Part shown: one piece after another, positions 18,601 through 26,326 of the stretch
Layout of the letters: each line of letters starts with the position of its first letter
Numbering within the stretch: the first letter of the stretch is position 1
From: Candidatus Zixiibacteriota bacterium
Lineage (GTDB): Bacteria > Zixibacteria > MSB-5A5 > GN15 > PGXB01
Direction: 5' to 3'
Assembly: GCA_900498245.1 (NCBI GenBank)
Contig: LS998015.1
Span: forward strand, 2,430,069 to 2,494,068
DNA length: 64,000 bases
Program-made: the position numbers and the translations under genes
Notes under the pieces: generated by a model
Told to the model about the DNA's origin: nothing
The model's input: the letters and a program-made list of their open reading frames with translations, nothing else
Databases searched by the model: none

Positions 18601-20463
18601 CAGCCACGATTGAAAATTGCGCGCCATAAATTGAATTGTTTGACCGTGTGATTCACGGACCCACAAACTGCGATAGGCAACCGTATCCGGCGGCGCAACC
18701 GACACATTCAGACTCGACGGCGATACGAGCAAAACCGGAGGCACCGGCACAATCGTGATCTGCACCGGAATTTTCAGCGGCGAGTTCGTCACGTTGGCCG
18801 CCATCACTTCGACCGTATCAATATAGACTCCCGGAGCCAATCCGCCCATGGGGTAAATCCAAATAGTGTCGGGGGTAATAAGCGGCGAAAACTGCATCGT
18901 GTCGATTATCAGCCAATCCGAGGAACTGTGTGTCCAAAATTCGATATTGGCCCCGCCCTGCTCGGTTATTAAAATAGTATCGATATGATTGTCACCCTCG
19001 GTCAGAGTGGTATCAATCATCGCTTTTGACGATACCAGGGTCCCGGCCGCCTCGACATTCAGCACCGTTATGGTTATGGTTTCGCTATCGATATAGAAGC
19101 CGTCATTGGCATAAAAAGTCACATTATAAAGCCCCGCCTGAGAGGTGTCGGGCATGAATTCAAAATGCCCGGTGCCGTCGCCAAAATCGACAAATGTGGC
19201 GTGGGGCGGAAGAAAGGTTGAACCCAGACCCGGCGGGTCCCCATCAGGGTCGGTCGCTGTAACATCAAAGGCGAGAGTAGCACCTTCATTGACAGTTTTA
19301 TTACCAATCGGATTTAAGACCGGCGGACGATCGACGTTGGTGACCGTTATGGTGACCATTTCCGAATCGGCCAGGGTGCCGTCGCTTACAATAAAGAGAA
19401 CTGGATAACTCCCGGCTTGATCATAGTTGGGATTGAAGTCGAATGTCCCGGTATTATTATGATTATCCGCAAAAGTGGCATTGGCCGGAAGAGGCGCGGC
19501 CGTGAAAGAAAGCGGATCGCCGTCGGGATCGGTGCCGGAGACCCCGAAATGAAGGTTGGCGGCTTCCGCGACGGTCTTGGGACCGATTGCGGCCAGCACC
19601 GGCGAACGATCAGTATTGGTTACCGTTATCGTTACCAGTTCGGAATCAGCCAGAGTCCCGTCACTGGCGACAAAAAGGACCTGGTAGCTCCCCGCCTGAG
19701 TATAATCGGGAGAAAAACTGAAAGAGCCGGTTCCGTTATGATTATCCGTGAAGGTTGCATGATTCGGAAGCGGGGCGGCGCTCAGGGTGATGGCATCGCC
19801 ATCAGTATCGCTCGCTGAAACGCCAAAATTCAGGGCAGATGCTTCGCCAACACTTTTGGGTCCGATACTGTTAAGAACCGGCGGCTGGTTAGGTGGCGAA
19901 GTGGAATCTTCCACTGTCCAGCAAGTCTTTGTGAAAGTCGGAACGGGATCATCAAATAGCCAGTCATACGTCGGGTCCGAAGGGGTCCCTTGCTCAATAC
20001 AGAATTGACCTGAAGTGGCGGAAGTTCTGAAGGTCCAGGAGAAATCTCTAATTTCCCCGAGCGCCGGCGGATAACCCTGATTCATAGCCGCTCCGGTCAC
20101 ATTAAATAGATCAGGAAGTACGCCGTCCCAACTTTCCACATATGTGATTCTGAATAAATCCCAGAATCCGGCAAACTGCGTCGTTGTGACATGCGCAAAC
20201 ATCGTGTCGCCCTGATATTGCACCGGCACATTGCCGGTAAAAGCAAAGGGCGTCGACCACGTCGAACGATTGATCGAAAACGGTATTGTATCAGTATTGT
20301 TCGAATAAACGTTAACGGTGAAGTCGGCGTTGGGCTGTATTTTTGTCCCCCCCGCCCATACCCCCGGGCCGGTTATATCGGCGCGGATGGTCATGCCATA
20401 GCCCTCTATCCCAATAGACAAAATAAACAGGGACAGAAGTACCAAAAATACCTTTTGTTTCAT
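15607..20463 (-). CDS. Giant secreted multidomain protein: Ig/cadherin-like, cohesin-like and type A sorting tail
   Basis: 1618 residues. Order seen: signal peptide (1-23); three cadherin/Ig-like repeats of about 93 residues (about 191-471; PPVL...DTDGD...LADSELVTITV); four BACON-like repeats of about 100 residues (471-890, each with LxPGxYxDTIxV); a cohesin-like domain (896-1036; GNSVVVPVYF ... GRGLLAKLHFTV); a carboxypeptidase-regulatory-like domain (about 1040-1110); a GFMPVY module (about 1128-1215); two copies of a GWNLISW ... TYDPSLPDFSTL ... GYWVK unit (about 1228-1395); a diverged GFMPVY module (about 1415-1515); and a sorting tail with YPNPFNP and ASGIYFYRL. It is probably a surface adhesin or scaffold exported by a T9SS-like route. 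Its partner is the 14527 gene downstream. Confidence 0.85.
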   Translation of the reverse strand: MKQKVFLVLLSLFILSIGIEGYGMTIRADITGPGVWAGGTKIQPNADFTVNVYSNNTDTIPFSINRSTWSTPFAFTGNVPVQYQGDTMFAHVTTTQFAGFWDLFRITYVESWDGVLPDLFNVTGAAMNQGYPPALGEIRDFSWTFRTSATSGQFCIEQGTPSDPTYDWLFDDPVPTFTKTCWTVEDSTSPPNQPPVLNSIGPKSVGEASALNFGVSASDTDGDAITLSAAPLPNHATFTDNHNGTGSFSFSPDYTQAGSYQVLFVASDGTLADSELVTITVTNTDRSPVLAAIGPKTVAEAANLHFGVSGTDPDGDPLSFTAAPLPANATFADNHNNTGTFDFNPNYDQAGSYPVLFIVSDGTLADSEMVTITVTNVDRPPVLNPIGNKTVNEGATLAFDVTATDPDGDPPGLGSTFLPPHATFVDFGDGTGHFEFMPDTSQAGLYNVTFYANDGFYIDSETITITVLNVEAAGTLVSSKAMIDTTLTEGDNHIDTILITEQGGANIEFWTHSSSDWLIIDTMQFSPLITPDTIWIYPMGGLAPGVYIDTVEVMAANVTNSPLKIPVQITIVPVPPVLLVSPSSLNVSVAPPDTVAYRSLWVRESHGQTIQFMARNFQSWLVANAAGPFTTPESLLYRFDVKGLAPGDYFDTISFYGYPDSLMRFPAVAQVKLTVLPDTVPNRIAVEPYFIPYHIHPGDTIPDTSIMVFEQRGHNIPFRLGFSGIIAEPDTAAVTPLVTPKSIPVKIKAEGLTPGLHLDTIFVYSDSAANSPRTTIISLMVDTSCFERTYVADPASFNVTLMQGEIRYDTINISEAHGCAAPFYLESNCTWLITQCPWGYPNVQLTPVSMPVTIDASGLNPGIYVDSIFVMEDMGEVGIRRLAVPVILHVTSGPDTDDSAWVATVPAIPGNSVVVPVYFKNVQPLSSILVPLKWSSSLITMDSITFGGTRVNYVDTKVGSFDNNLRECNILVSPFLTPAIPAGRGLLAKLHFTVTDSIISTFVSIDSSKTVQFTDSSSILNPTFIPGGVVIGIDSGYVCGRVIDTAGNEIEGATVELWSQFPGGSLMSSHLTDINGQFACHSSGIYPFDAYAYKEGYYPGILRNIEYGQIGFDIVLTPVPPVTPTPEWVNFYCDNNYYNGVPLPVGSVVDAYAPNGSHCGTYFVSMPGSYGFMPVYRDDPYTIEADGAEPGDTISFFINGYPAAANGPRIWTEKGASFQVCLDIFPVQTKTIALKQGWNLISWNVDTPNDDIQELFKSISGCVEVIMGFEQGGFTYDPSLPDFSTLWNADHFHGYWVKMDCDTVLEVTGTPVAATTPIHLETGWNLVSYLPDVADSTPFALNSVMENLIVALGFDGVAQTYDPQLPAYSTLTMMRPGFGYWLKVSNSDLLIYPGVGPKVIFPQMLAKADRAISENRISLSKVWMNLYSYQLKLDNKALPQGATVTAVSRDGRVIGAATVGRAGKFGFMPVYGDDPSTAEKEGPAKGETFAIMVDGMATGESITWTENGARQELVNLTAKNGEPLLPTGFALGQNYPNPFNPATTISFSLPSAAQATLEVFNILGKKVATVFDGMAQAGQNQVVWNGTGFDGQPVASGIYFYRLKTAGFEQTRKMVLMK

Positions 20464-20788
20464 TTCTTACTCCTGTATTGTTTGGAACATTTAAAACTTG
20501 AACTCTTCATTTTAATACACGGCGGGAATTTTTCTGCAGACCAACAAATTACCATAAGCAGCGCCTTCTTTGCATGATAACGGCCGAAATCAAATACCAC
20601 CCTCAAAAATCCACATACCCCTAGCCGCTAAGAATGTCAGTTAAGCAAACTTAATACCAGGGCATCCTAATAAATAATTCAATCGCAAGTAACTTAAAAG
20701 GCTCAGCAACATAAAAATACGCTATTGTGAAAGTTTGTCAAGTTAAATAGCAGTAAAGGGATACGCAAAATATTGCATAAAATCTGGC
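20464..20788. other. Non-coding stretch upstream of the giant secreted protein
   Basis: A 325-nt gap between the start of the 1618-residue protein and the stop of the VanZ-like gene. No convincing ORF. It contains the minus-strand promoter described at 20714-20741, which would give a 5' leader of about 250 nt. I see no named riboswitch in that leader. Confidence 0.5.
20714..20741 (-). promoter_or_regulatory. Sigma-70-like promoter for the type A-tail protein operon
   Basis: TTGACA (20741-20736) and TATTTT (20719-20714) on the minus strand, 16-nt spacer, directed at the giant secreted protein about 250 nt away. Confidence 0.55.
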
Positions 20789-21175
20789 TTAGCCTGCATT
20801 GCGGAGGGTTTGAACGCGACGACGCCAGGCCAGAAGTGTCAGTACCAGAATTGCACCAACTAAGTCAGCCGCCAGATCGGACCAATCGCGGTGACGGCCG
20901 GGAATAAAACCCTGGTATATTTCATCACCGCTGGCAAATGCCGCCATTACCAGGAAAGTGGATATCATCGCCCCCTTGATTGTCAATGGACGCGGGAAAT
21001 GGGAGAAAGAGCGAAATACCAGAGCACTGAAAATTGCATATTCGGTAAAATGAAGAATCTTATCGACCTGAACCGACCGTATCCGCGGAAGATTTAAATG
21101 CGAAATAGACGAAAGACTGAAAATCAGAATCCCGAAAATTATTGCCGGCAAGTGATATTTCAGAAAATTTTTCAT
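20789..21175 (-). CDS. VanZ-like membrane protein
   Basis: 128 residues, with four hydrophobic segments (about 8-25, 41-58, 68-85, 100-118). Conserved family features are DKILHFTEYAIFSAL (about 38-52) and DEIYQGFIPGRHRDWSDLAAD (about 83-103). VanZ-like proteins are small inner-membrane proteins; VanZ itself raises teicoplanin resistance, but most members, including stand-alone ones like this, have no known role. It is a separate gene between two plus/minus boundaries. Confidence 0.85.
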   Translation of the reverse strand: MKNFLKYHLPAIIFGILIFSLSSISHLNLPRIRSVQVDKILHFTEYAIFSALVFRSFSHFPRPLTIKGAMISTFLVMAAFASGDEIYQGFIPGRHRDWSDLAADLVGAILVLTLLAWRRRVQTLRNAG

Positions 21176-21294
21176 TATTCCTCAAGTTTGAATCTCAGCG
21201 TACCACTTTTGCTGAACAGGAGCAATAAAAAAACAATTCTATTATCTAAACTTACGCTTAGTCTCAACTTCAGGTGGCGTCTTCAACTTTTAAC

Positions 21295-21324
21295 TTGACT
21301 TCATTATGTCGGGCCGATTAATAA
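21295..21324 (+). promoter_or_regulatory. Possible sigma-70-like promoter for the GNAT gene
   Basis: TTGACT at 21295-21300 and TAATAA at 21319-21324 with an 18-nt spacer, about 60 nt before the start codon. Confidence 0.35.
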
Positions 21325-21385
21325 TAACCATATTCCGGCTTAAATCAGATTCAGGATTGAAAGGAAAGAAAGGAATTTTTCGGAT

Positions 21386-21964
21386 ATGGCCAGGAAAGAG
21401 GATCTGTCAAATTACCCGACCCCTCCCACCCTGGTGGGAGAAAAGGTCTATTTGAGGACAATGGAAGCAGAAGACTATGCCGTAACCTATCTATGGCATC
21501 TTCAAACTGAGCCGCAATCGCAGACCAGTCATCAGGCGGTTATTGTAACCCCGAAAGAATATGTGGAAGCGGTCAAAAAAAGAGAGAAAAAGCCGACCGA
21601 AAGGGATTTCGCAATAGTATGCAAGGAAGACGACCGAATTGTCGGTAAGATCAGATTTTTTGGCCTCAACATGCTTAATCGGTCCGCCGAACTTGGTTAT
21701 ATCGTTGATCCAGCGGAACATAAGAAAGGCTACGGTAAAGAGGGATTGATCTTGTTGATCCGTTATCTTTTCAATAATCTTGATTTGAACAAGGTTTACG
21801 CCCAAACAGCGGTTTTCAACATTGCTTCGGTAAATCTTCTTAAAAGTCTGGACTTCAAACTGGAGGGCACCTTGCGGCAGCATCATTATTATCGGGGAAC
21901 CCTTCAAGACGATCTTCTCTTTTCACTGCTTCGTTTCGAGTGCGGCTTTTTGGGCGATATTTGA
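21386..21964 (+). CDS. GNAT-family N-acetyltransferase (RimJ/RimL-like)
   Basis: 192 residues. The start ATG at 21386 has AAAGGAA upstream. Typical features are VYLRTMEAEDYAVTYLW near the N-terminus, a beta-4 strand RSAELGYIVDPAEHKKGYGKEG (about 110-132) holding the acetyl-CoA pyrophosphate loop, and VFNIASVNLLKSLDFKLEGTL (about 143-163), the late signature of RimJ/RimL/SpeG-like enzymes. It probably acetylates an amine of a protein N-terminus, polyamine or antibiotic; the substrate is unknown. It may be co-transcribed with the CBS gene 83 nt downstream. Confidence 0.88.
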   Translation: MARKEDLSNYPTPPTLVGEKVYLRTMEAEDYAVTYLWHLQTEPQSQTSHQAVIVTPKEYVEAVKKREKKPTERDFAIVCKEDDRIVGKIRFFGLNMLNRSAELGYIVDPAEHKKGYGKEGLILLIRYLFNNLDLNKVYAQTAVFNIASVNLLKSLDFKLEGTLRQHHYYRGTLQDDLLFSLLRFECGFLGDI

Positions 21965-22047
21965 GATTCACGAAATCGCGAAATCCCATGCCGGAATCGG
22001 CACCCTGAAGCGTATATTTTTATGGATTATTTCAAAAAGGAGGCCGG

Positions 22048-22485
22048 ATGAAAGTAGCCGATATTCTCAATGTCAAAGGGCGGGAAGTTATCACTATTGA
22101 ATCTCACAAAAGTGTGAAACAGGCGATGGAGCGTCTTACTCAGAGACATGTGGGAGCTCTGCCGGTCTTGAAAGACAATAGACTGGTAGGAATAATTTCC
22201 GAGCGCGATATTCTCCGGCTGATACATCAAAAGGGCGATACTGCTTTTGATATGAATATCGGCGACATCATGACTACAAATTTGATAGTGGGAGTCCTCA
22301 GTGACGATCTGGATCGGGTAGAAGCCCTGATGACCAACAATCGCTTTCGCCACCTTCCCATTATGGAGGGGCCCGACCTGGCCGGAATTATTTCAATCGG
22401 CGACGTTGTCAAGGCCCATGTCAAGAATCTGAAAATCGAAAATCTTTATCTCATCGATTATATAACCGGCAAATATCCCGGGTAA
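22048..22485 (+). CDS. CBS-domain pair protein
   Basis: 145 residues, start supported by AAAGGAGG. Two CBS domains fill the protein: the first at about 1-65 (GALPVLKDNRLVGIISERDIL), the second at about 72-130 (HLPIMEGPDLAGIISIGDVV). Such Bateman modules bind adenine nucleotides and act as energy sensors, usually regulating a partner protein. No fused effector domain is present, and the neighbours do not reveal the target. Confidence 0.9.
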   Translation: MKVADILNVKGREVITIESHKSVKQAMERLTQRHVGALPVLKDNRLVGIISERDILRLIHQKGDTAFDMNIGDIMTTNLIVGVLSDDLDRVEALMTNNRFRHLPIMEGPDLAGIISIGDVVKAHVKNLKIENLYLIDYITGKYPG

Positions 22486-22542
22486 ACCCGATATTGATGC
22501 GGAATCATTTCAGTTTTTTCGGCTCTGACGCCGAATTTGGGA

Positions 22543-23730
22543 TTACTTTCGAACCTGGCAGATGAAGCTTTTCAAATAATATGATTCCGGGAAATAAAAC
22601 GAAATGGGGTGATCCGGGCTCTGTCGCACAGAATAACGGAATTCCAGGCGAAGATTATTTTGCACCGAAGCGCGCCTCAAGGTGACGCTCAGATCATCCT
22701 CGTTGAAGAAGGACGAACAGCTGGATGTCACGAAGTAGCCGCCATCCTTAACGAGACGCATAGCGGCCCGATTGAGAAAATGGTGGGCTTTGCGCCCGGC
22801 ATCAAAATTTCCCTTGGCTTTAATCAGGGCCGGCGGGTCAATGATGACCATATCATACTCCTCGACGGGGTCGCCGGAAAGAAATTGAAAAACATCGGCG
22901 CACAACATGGTCATATGATCCTGACAGATACCGTTCAAGTCGGCATTTCTTTGACAAAGAGCCAGAGCCGCTTCGGAGCTGTCGATATTTTTCACCGCCT
23001 TCGCCCCCGATGCCATGGCGGCAATGCCGAATCCGCCGGAATAGGAAAACAGGTTCAGGATATTGCGATTTTCCGAGAGTTTCCCCACCAATAGGCGCAG
23101 ATCTTTTTGATCCAGATAGAAGCCGGTCTTCTGACCTTTAAGAATATCGGCAACATATTTCCGCCCGTATTCACTGAAAATTGTTTCGTCTTCGATTTTT
23201 CCATAGCATATGGATATGATATCGTCCAGCCCTTCTTCCCGCCTGACCGTAAGATCACTTCGCTCTACTATCGCCGCCGGCCGCAATAGATCGGCTAGAA
23301 TTGCCACTATATTATCCCGCATCAAATCCATCCCCTTGGTGGAGATCTGAATCACGAGGACATCATTGTACCGATCCACCACCAGACCGGGGAGCATGTC
23401 CGATTCACCGTAAATGATGCGGTAGCCGGTGGTGGAATCGTCAATCCCAAAGCCCAGGGAATGCCGCAGGTCCGCAGCCTGTATCACTCTCTCACGTATC
23501 CAGGCGGAGTCGATTACGGCATCACCAAAATGAAAGACTCTAACTGCTATGGTGGTTCGGTTCGAGAGTGTTCCCGTTCCGATAATATGGCCGTCATTAT
23601 CCGCCACACGAACCAGCGAACCATGCGGAATCCCGTCGGGAATATCAACCAGCGCCCCCGAAAATATCCAGGGATGACGCTGCAAAACTGTGCTTTCTTT
23701 GCCGGACTTCAGCCGTAAAACTGGGTACAT
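22543..23730 (-). CDS. RlmI-like 23S rRNA cytosine methyltransferase (PUA plus SAM-dependent methylase)
   Basis: 395 residues when started at ATG 23730 (MYPVLRLKSGKEST). The longer frame to 23805 would run into tRNA-Pro and is rejected. A PUA-like domain (about 1-75; RHPWIFSGAL, GSLVRVADNDG) precedes an RlmI-type central domain with YGESDMLPGLVVDRYND, then a Rossmann methylase with LNLFSYSGGFGIAA (motif I), AVKNIDSSEAAL and the catalytic-region motif IIDPPALIK. By family it makes 5-methylcytosine in 23S rRNA (E. coli RlmI, C1962). The exact site is inferred. The tRNA-Pro gene ends 34 nt upstream. Confidence 0.85.
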   Translation of the reverse strand: MYPVLRLKSGKESTVLQRHPWIFSGALVDIPDGIPHGSLVRVADNDGHIIGTGTLSNRTTIAVRVFHFGDAVIDSAWIRERVIQAADLRHSLGFGIDDSTTGYRIIYGESDMLPGLVVDRYNDVLVIQISTKGMDLMRDNIVAILADLLRPAAIVERSDLTVRREEGLDDIISICYGKIEDETIFSEYGRKYVADILKGQKTGFYLDQKDLRLLVGKLSENRNILNLFSYSGGFGIAAMASGAKAVKNIDSSEAALALCQRNADLNGICQDHMTMLCADVFQFLSGDPVEEYDMVIIDPPALIKAKGNFDAGRKAHHFLNRAAMRLVKDGGYFVTSSCSSFFNEDDLSVTLRRASVQNNLRLEFRYSVRQSPDHPISFYFPESYYLKSFICQVRK

Positions 23731-23764
23731 AATTGTTCCGAATAAGTCAGCCGCCGCTTTCAAG

Positions 23765-23839
23765 TCGGGGTGAGAGGATTTGAACCTCCGACACCTTGCT
23801 CCCAAAGCAAGTGCGCTAACCGGGCTGCGCTACACCCCG
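23765..23839 (-). tRNA. tRNA-Pro (anticodon TGG)
   Basis: A 75-nt cloverleaf: acceptor CGGGGTG/CACCCCG, anticodon stem CTTGC/GCAAG with loop TTTGGGA, T-arm GGTTCAAATCC. CCA is not encoded. Confidence 0.95.
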
Positions 23840-23852
23840 CCTATCCGTTATC

Positions 23853-23880
23853 AATATATCCTCTGATATATTCAAGTCAA
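23853..23880 (-). promoter_or_regulatory. Sigma-70-like promoter of tRNA-Pro
   Basis: TTGACT (23880-23875) and TATATT (23858-23853) on the minus strand, 16-nt spacer, about 14 nt before the tRNA 5' end. It may also drive the RlmI-like gene downstream. Confidence 0.6.
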
Positions 23881-23917
23881 GGATTTTGCCCCTCAGGTTT
23901 AATTCAGGATTCGGCAA

Positions 23918-24538
23918 TTATCCGTCAAAGTCCAGATTTTTGGATGAATTCAGGCGCGCAATCAGCAATTTTCTCGCCTCCAGCAGGGCCTTTCCCCTAT
24001 GAGACACCGCGTTCTTCTCCGGCAAGGTCATTTCGGCGAATGTCTTTCCGGACGGTGGGTAATAGAAGACCGGATCGTAGCCGAAACCGGATCGGCCGAA
24101 TTTCTCTTTCGTGATAACGCCATCGACTCGGCCCTCGACGGTTTCCACATTTGACGCGTCCCAGGCGACAGCGATAACAGTCCGAAAGTGGGCGGTCCTT
24201 CCGCTTTCAGAAATTCCCTGCAGTGCCCGGAGCAGTTTCCTGTTATTATCATCGTAAGTACATCCCGGACCGGCGAAGCGCGACGAATATACCCCCGGCG
24301 CCCCGTCGAGGTGGTCGACTTCCAGGCCGGAATCATCGGCCAGCGCGGAAAATCCGGTGACCTCCGCAATTCCTCTGGCTTTCAATATGGCGTTTTCTTC
24401 AAGCGTTTCACCGGTCTCTTCAATATCCGGAAAATCGAGAAAATCGCTGAAAATGAGAATTGTAATCGGGAGATCCTCAAGGAGATGCTTTATCTCTTTA
24501 ATTTTATCTTTATTTCTGGTTGCAAGCACTAATTGCAT
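23918..24538 (-). CDS. rdgB: XTP/dITP pyrophosphatase (RdgB/HAM1 family)
   Basis: 206 residues, normal for the family. The N-terminal phosphate-binding motif LVLATRNKDKIKEI (about 3-16) is followed by ETGETLEENAILKA (about 42-55) with the catalytic acidic cluster, ALADDSGLEVDHLDGAPGVYSSRFAG (about 66-91), GFGYDPVFY and FAEMTLPEKNAVSHRGKAL near the end. The enzyme hydrolyses deaminated purine nucleoside triphosphates to the monophosphate and PPi in the cytoplasm, keeping them out of DNA and RNA. It follows the citryl-CoA lyase gene by 50 nt on the same strand. Confidence 0.95.
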   Translation of the reverse strand: MQLVLATRNKDKIKEIKHLLEDLPITILIFSDFLDFPDIEETGETLEENAILKARGIAEVTGFSALADDSGLEVDHLDGAPGVYSSRFAGPGCTYDDNNRKLLRALQGISESGRTAHFRTVIAVAWDASNVETVEGRVDGVITKEKFGRSGFGYDPVFYYPPSGKTFAEMTLPEKNAVSHRGKALLEARKLLIARLNSSKNLDFDG

Positions 24539-24588
24539 GATTAAACTTCCCTTATAAATTTCCGGCCGGCCGCGATAAATTTGAGGAT

Positions 24589-25353
24589 TTAGATTTTCTT
24601 ATGCGACGGCCCATCGTATTGGCAGTCACTCCGGCCCAACTGATGAAGCGGCTTTTCGCGAGTCATCTCCTCATAGGCATGAGCAATCAACCCGGGAACG
24701 CGCGAAAGAATAAAAAATCCCTTCCCCAGACGCCAGTCGAACTCCATATCGGAAATCACCGCGGCGATGGCCCCGTCGATGTTGATGGGCAGTTTCTTGC
24801 CCGATGATTTCCTCAGAACCTTTTCGACAGCAAGGCACAGATTAACATGACGGCCCCAAAAACCGCACCGCTCTGCAATTTCAAACAATTTAATTGTTCG
24901 CGGATCGGTCTTATGCAGAAGGTGCCCGAAGCCGGGCATCCTCTTCTTTTCGCTTTTGAGATCCTCAACCAGTTGCCCGGCAAGGTAATCAGGATCACCC
25001 TTTTTCTTAGACCATAATTGAAAGATCCGAGCCGCTTCCTCAATCGCCCCGCCGTGGGCGTCACCGATGGCCAGAATACCGGCGGCAACAGCGGCATTGA
25101 GCGGATTCCCCGCCGCGATAATATTTCTGGCACTCAAAATCGATGGCGCTGTGACGCCGTGGTCGAGCGAAGATACCAGAATGGCCCGGACCATTTCCGC
25201 TTCGGCCCGCGACGGCAGTCGCCCTTTCAGGACCAGAAATACCGCTTCGGCATAGGACAGTTTTTCCATGATTTCATCGATATCATAGCCCCGAATTCGG
25301 ATCTTTCCCGGTGAGACATCGGTTATGGCCGATTTCCAGTCCTTGTCCCCCAT
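24589..25353 (-). CDS. Citryl-CoA lyase / short citrate synthase-fold enzyme
   Basis: 254 residues, far shorter than citrate synthases (about 370-430) but close to the citryl-CoA lyase (CCL) length. Citrate synthase-fold motifs are present: RIRGYDIDEIMEKLSYAEAV (about 19-38), DAHGGAIEEAARI (about 98-110), the active-site MPGFGHLLHKTDPR (His about 141), INIDGAIAAVISDM and SRVPGLIAHAYEE near the end. In the two-step citrate cleavage of some reverse TCA cycles CCL splits citryl-CoA into acetyl-CoA and oxaloacetate; the partner citryl-CoA synthetase is not in this window. The nearby 2-oxoacid:ferredoxin oxidoreductase operon fits such a pathway. Synthase activity cannot be excluded from sequence alone. 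Confidence 0.75.
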   Translation of the reverse strand: MGDKDWKSAITDVSPGKIRIRGYDIDEIMEKLSYAEAVFLVLKGRLPSRAEAEMVRAILVSSLDHGVTAPSILSARNIIAAGNPLNAAVAAGILAIGDAHGGAIEEAARIFQLWSKKKGDPDYLAGQLVEDLKSEKKRMPGFGHLLHKTDPRTIKLFEIAERCGFWGRHVNLCLAVEKVLRKSSGKKLPINIDGAIAAVISDMEFDWRLGKGFFILSRVPGLIAHAYEEMTREKPLHQLGRSDCQYDGPSHKKI

Positions 25354-25363
25354 AAATTAATGC

Positions 25364-26182
25364 CTATTCGGTCCCCATCGACTGGGGAGGAATTTTGGTC
25401 GAATCCAGTTTTGTCTCTTTAATATCGATTCCCTTAAACGACTTTTCTGCGAAGCGCAGCCACCCTTCCTGAAATCTTTTAATATCCACGCCGAACAGTT
25501 CTTTGATCGACTTGTCGAAAGTTGCCGTCGATTGCCAGAGCATTTTAAGCCGATTGATACCAAAATTATAGGTAATGAAAGCCACTATCGAGGCCGCCTC
25601 CCAATTGCGGTGGAGACTATCAGCCCGGGCGTAACTTTCATTATTGGCCAGAGAATCGAGAGGAATAAACTGCTTTATTTCTATTAAGGAGTAGGTTAGA
25701 TGATGATAGTCGCTTCCGGAGTAGTCAAGGAGTGTCGCGAGCCCGTCATAAAGAACTCTGAAATCGGTCATCCGGATATCCATTTTATCGATCAGATAGC
25801 GGGCCAATTCGAGTCCGAACGGTGTCCGCCGGTCCCAGTGAATCTGATTCCCTTCATGGTATGGAAGAGTCCGGCCGGTCAATTTTTGTCCTTCCTCGGG
25901 ATCATTATGAATATAGAAATGGATCGTATCCTTGGGGATCTCGATGGCCAAGAAATCGCAATCTTCAGTCAGAAAGCGCTCATACGCATCGGAAAATTCA
26001 TCGATCTTCTTACCCCAATAAGATCCGGCCGGATAATGAAAAATAAAATGCTTATAGGTATATTGCTCCCAACCCGGGTATTGCGGGGGCGGAGCGGCCT
26101 TTTTTTGGGTGCATCCTCCCGATAAAATAATTATCAACAGGATCATCGCCAGGCCGAAAAGGGCTATTTTTGTTAATTTCAT
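25364..26182 (-). CDS. Lipoprotein with degenerate gluzincin (peptidase MA-like) fold
   Basis: 272 residues from the ATG at 26182, the start that gives a clean signal with lipobox LSGGC (Cys about 24); a longer frame to 26218 is possible. The body resembles peptidase MA-like (HExxH) domains: a YTYKHFIFHYPAGSYW opening, a helix FGLELARYLIDKMD where HExxH would be, then VLYDGLATLLDYSG where the distal EG motif lies, and a late helix FGVDIKRFQEGWLRFAE common in such proteins. The zinc-binding His residues are not seen, so it is probably an inactive paralogue or binding protein. It is in its own unit, since a terminator lies upstream at 26271-26300. Confidence 0.6.
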   Translation of the reverse strand: MKLTKIALFGLAMILLIIILSGGCTQKKAAPPPQYPGWEQYTYKHFIFHYPAGSYWGKKIDEFSDAYERFLTEDCDFLAIEIPKDTIHFYIHNDPEEGQKLTGRTLPYHEGNQIHWDRRTPFGLELARYLIDKMDIRMTDFRVLYDGLATLLDYSGSDYHHLTYSLIEIKQFIPLDSLANNESYARADSLHRNWEAASIVAFITYNFGINRLKMLWQSTATFDKSIKELFGVDIKRFQEGWLRFAEKSFKGIDIKETKLDSTKIPPQSMGTE

Positions 26183-26270
26183 AGGCACTTTCAAAACAGT
26201 TTTCCAAAGATAATACAACTTTTTGAATATATCACGGTATCAGCAAATTGTCAATTGCCCCGAAAATGCA

Positions 26271-26300
26271 AAATGACGGCTGCTACTGCGGCCGTCATTT
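26271..26300 (-). terminator. Terminator closing the oxoacid/NADH module operon
   Basis: Minus-strand stem AAATGACGGC / GCCGTCATTT with a 10-nt loop, followed by TGCATTTTC, lying 27 nt past the stop of the polyferredoxin gene. Confidence 0.7.
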
Positions 26301-26326
26301 CGCTTTATATAAAAAAGAAGGCTATC

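Noticed and set aside
22486-22542. Possible terminator between the convergent CBS and RlmI-like genes
   Set aside because: A CGGC/GCCG stem exists, but the T-run is on the wrong side for plus-strand termination and the stem is short.
23731-23805. N-terminal extension of the RlmI-like methyltransferase
   Set aside because: It overlaps the tRNA-Pro gene and adds residues not typical of the PUA start.
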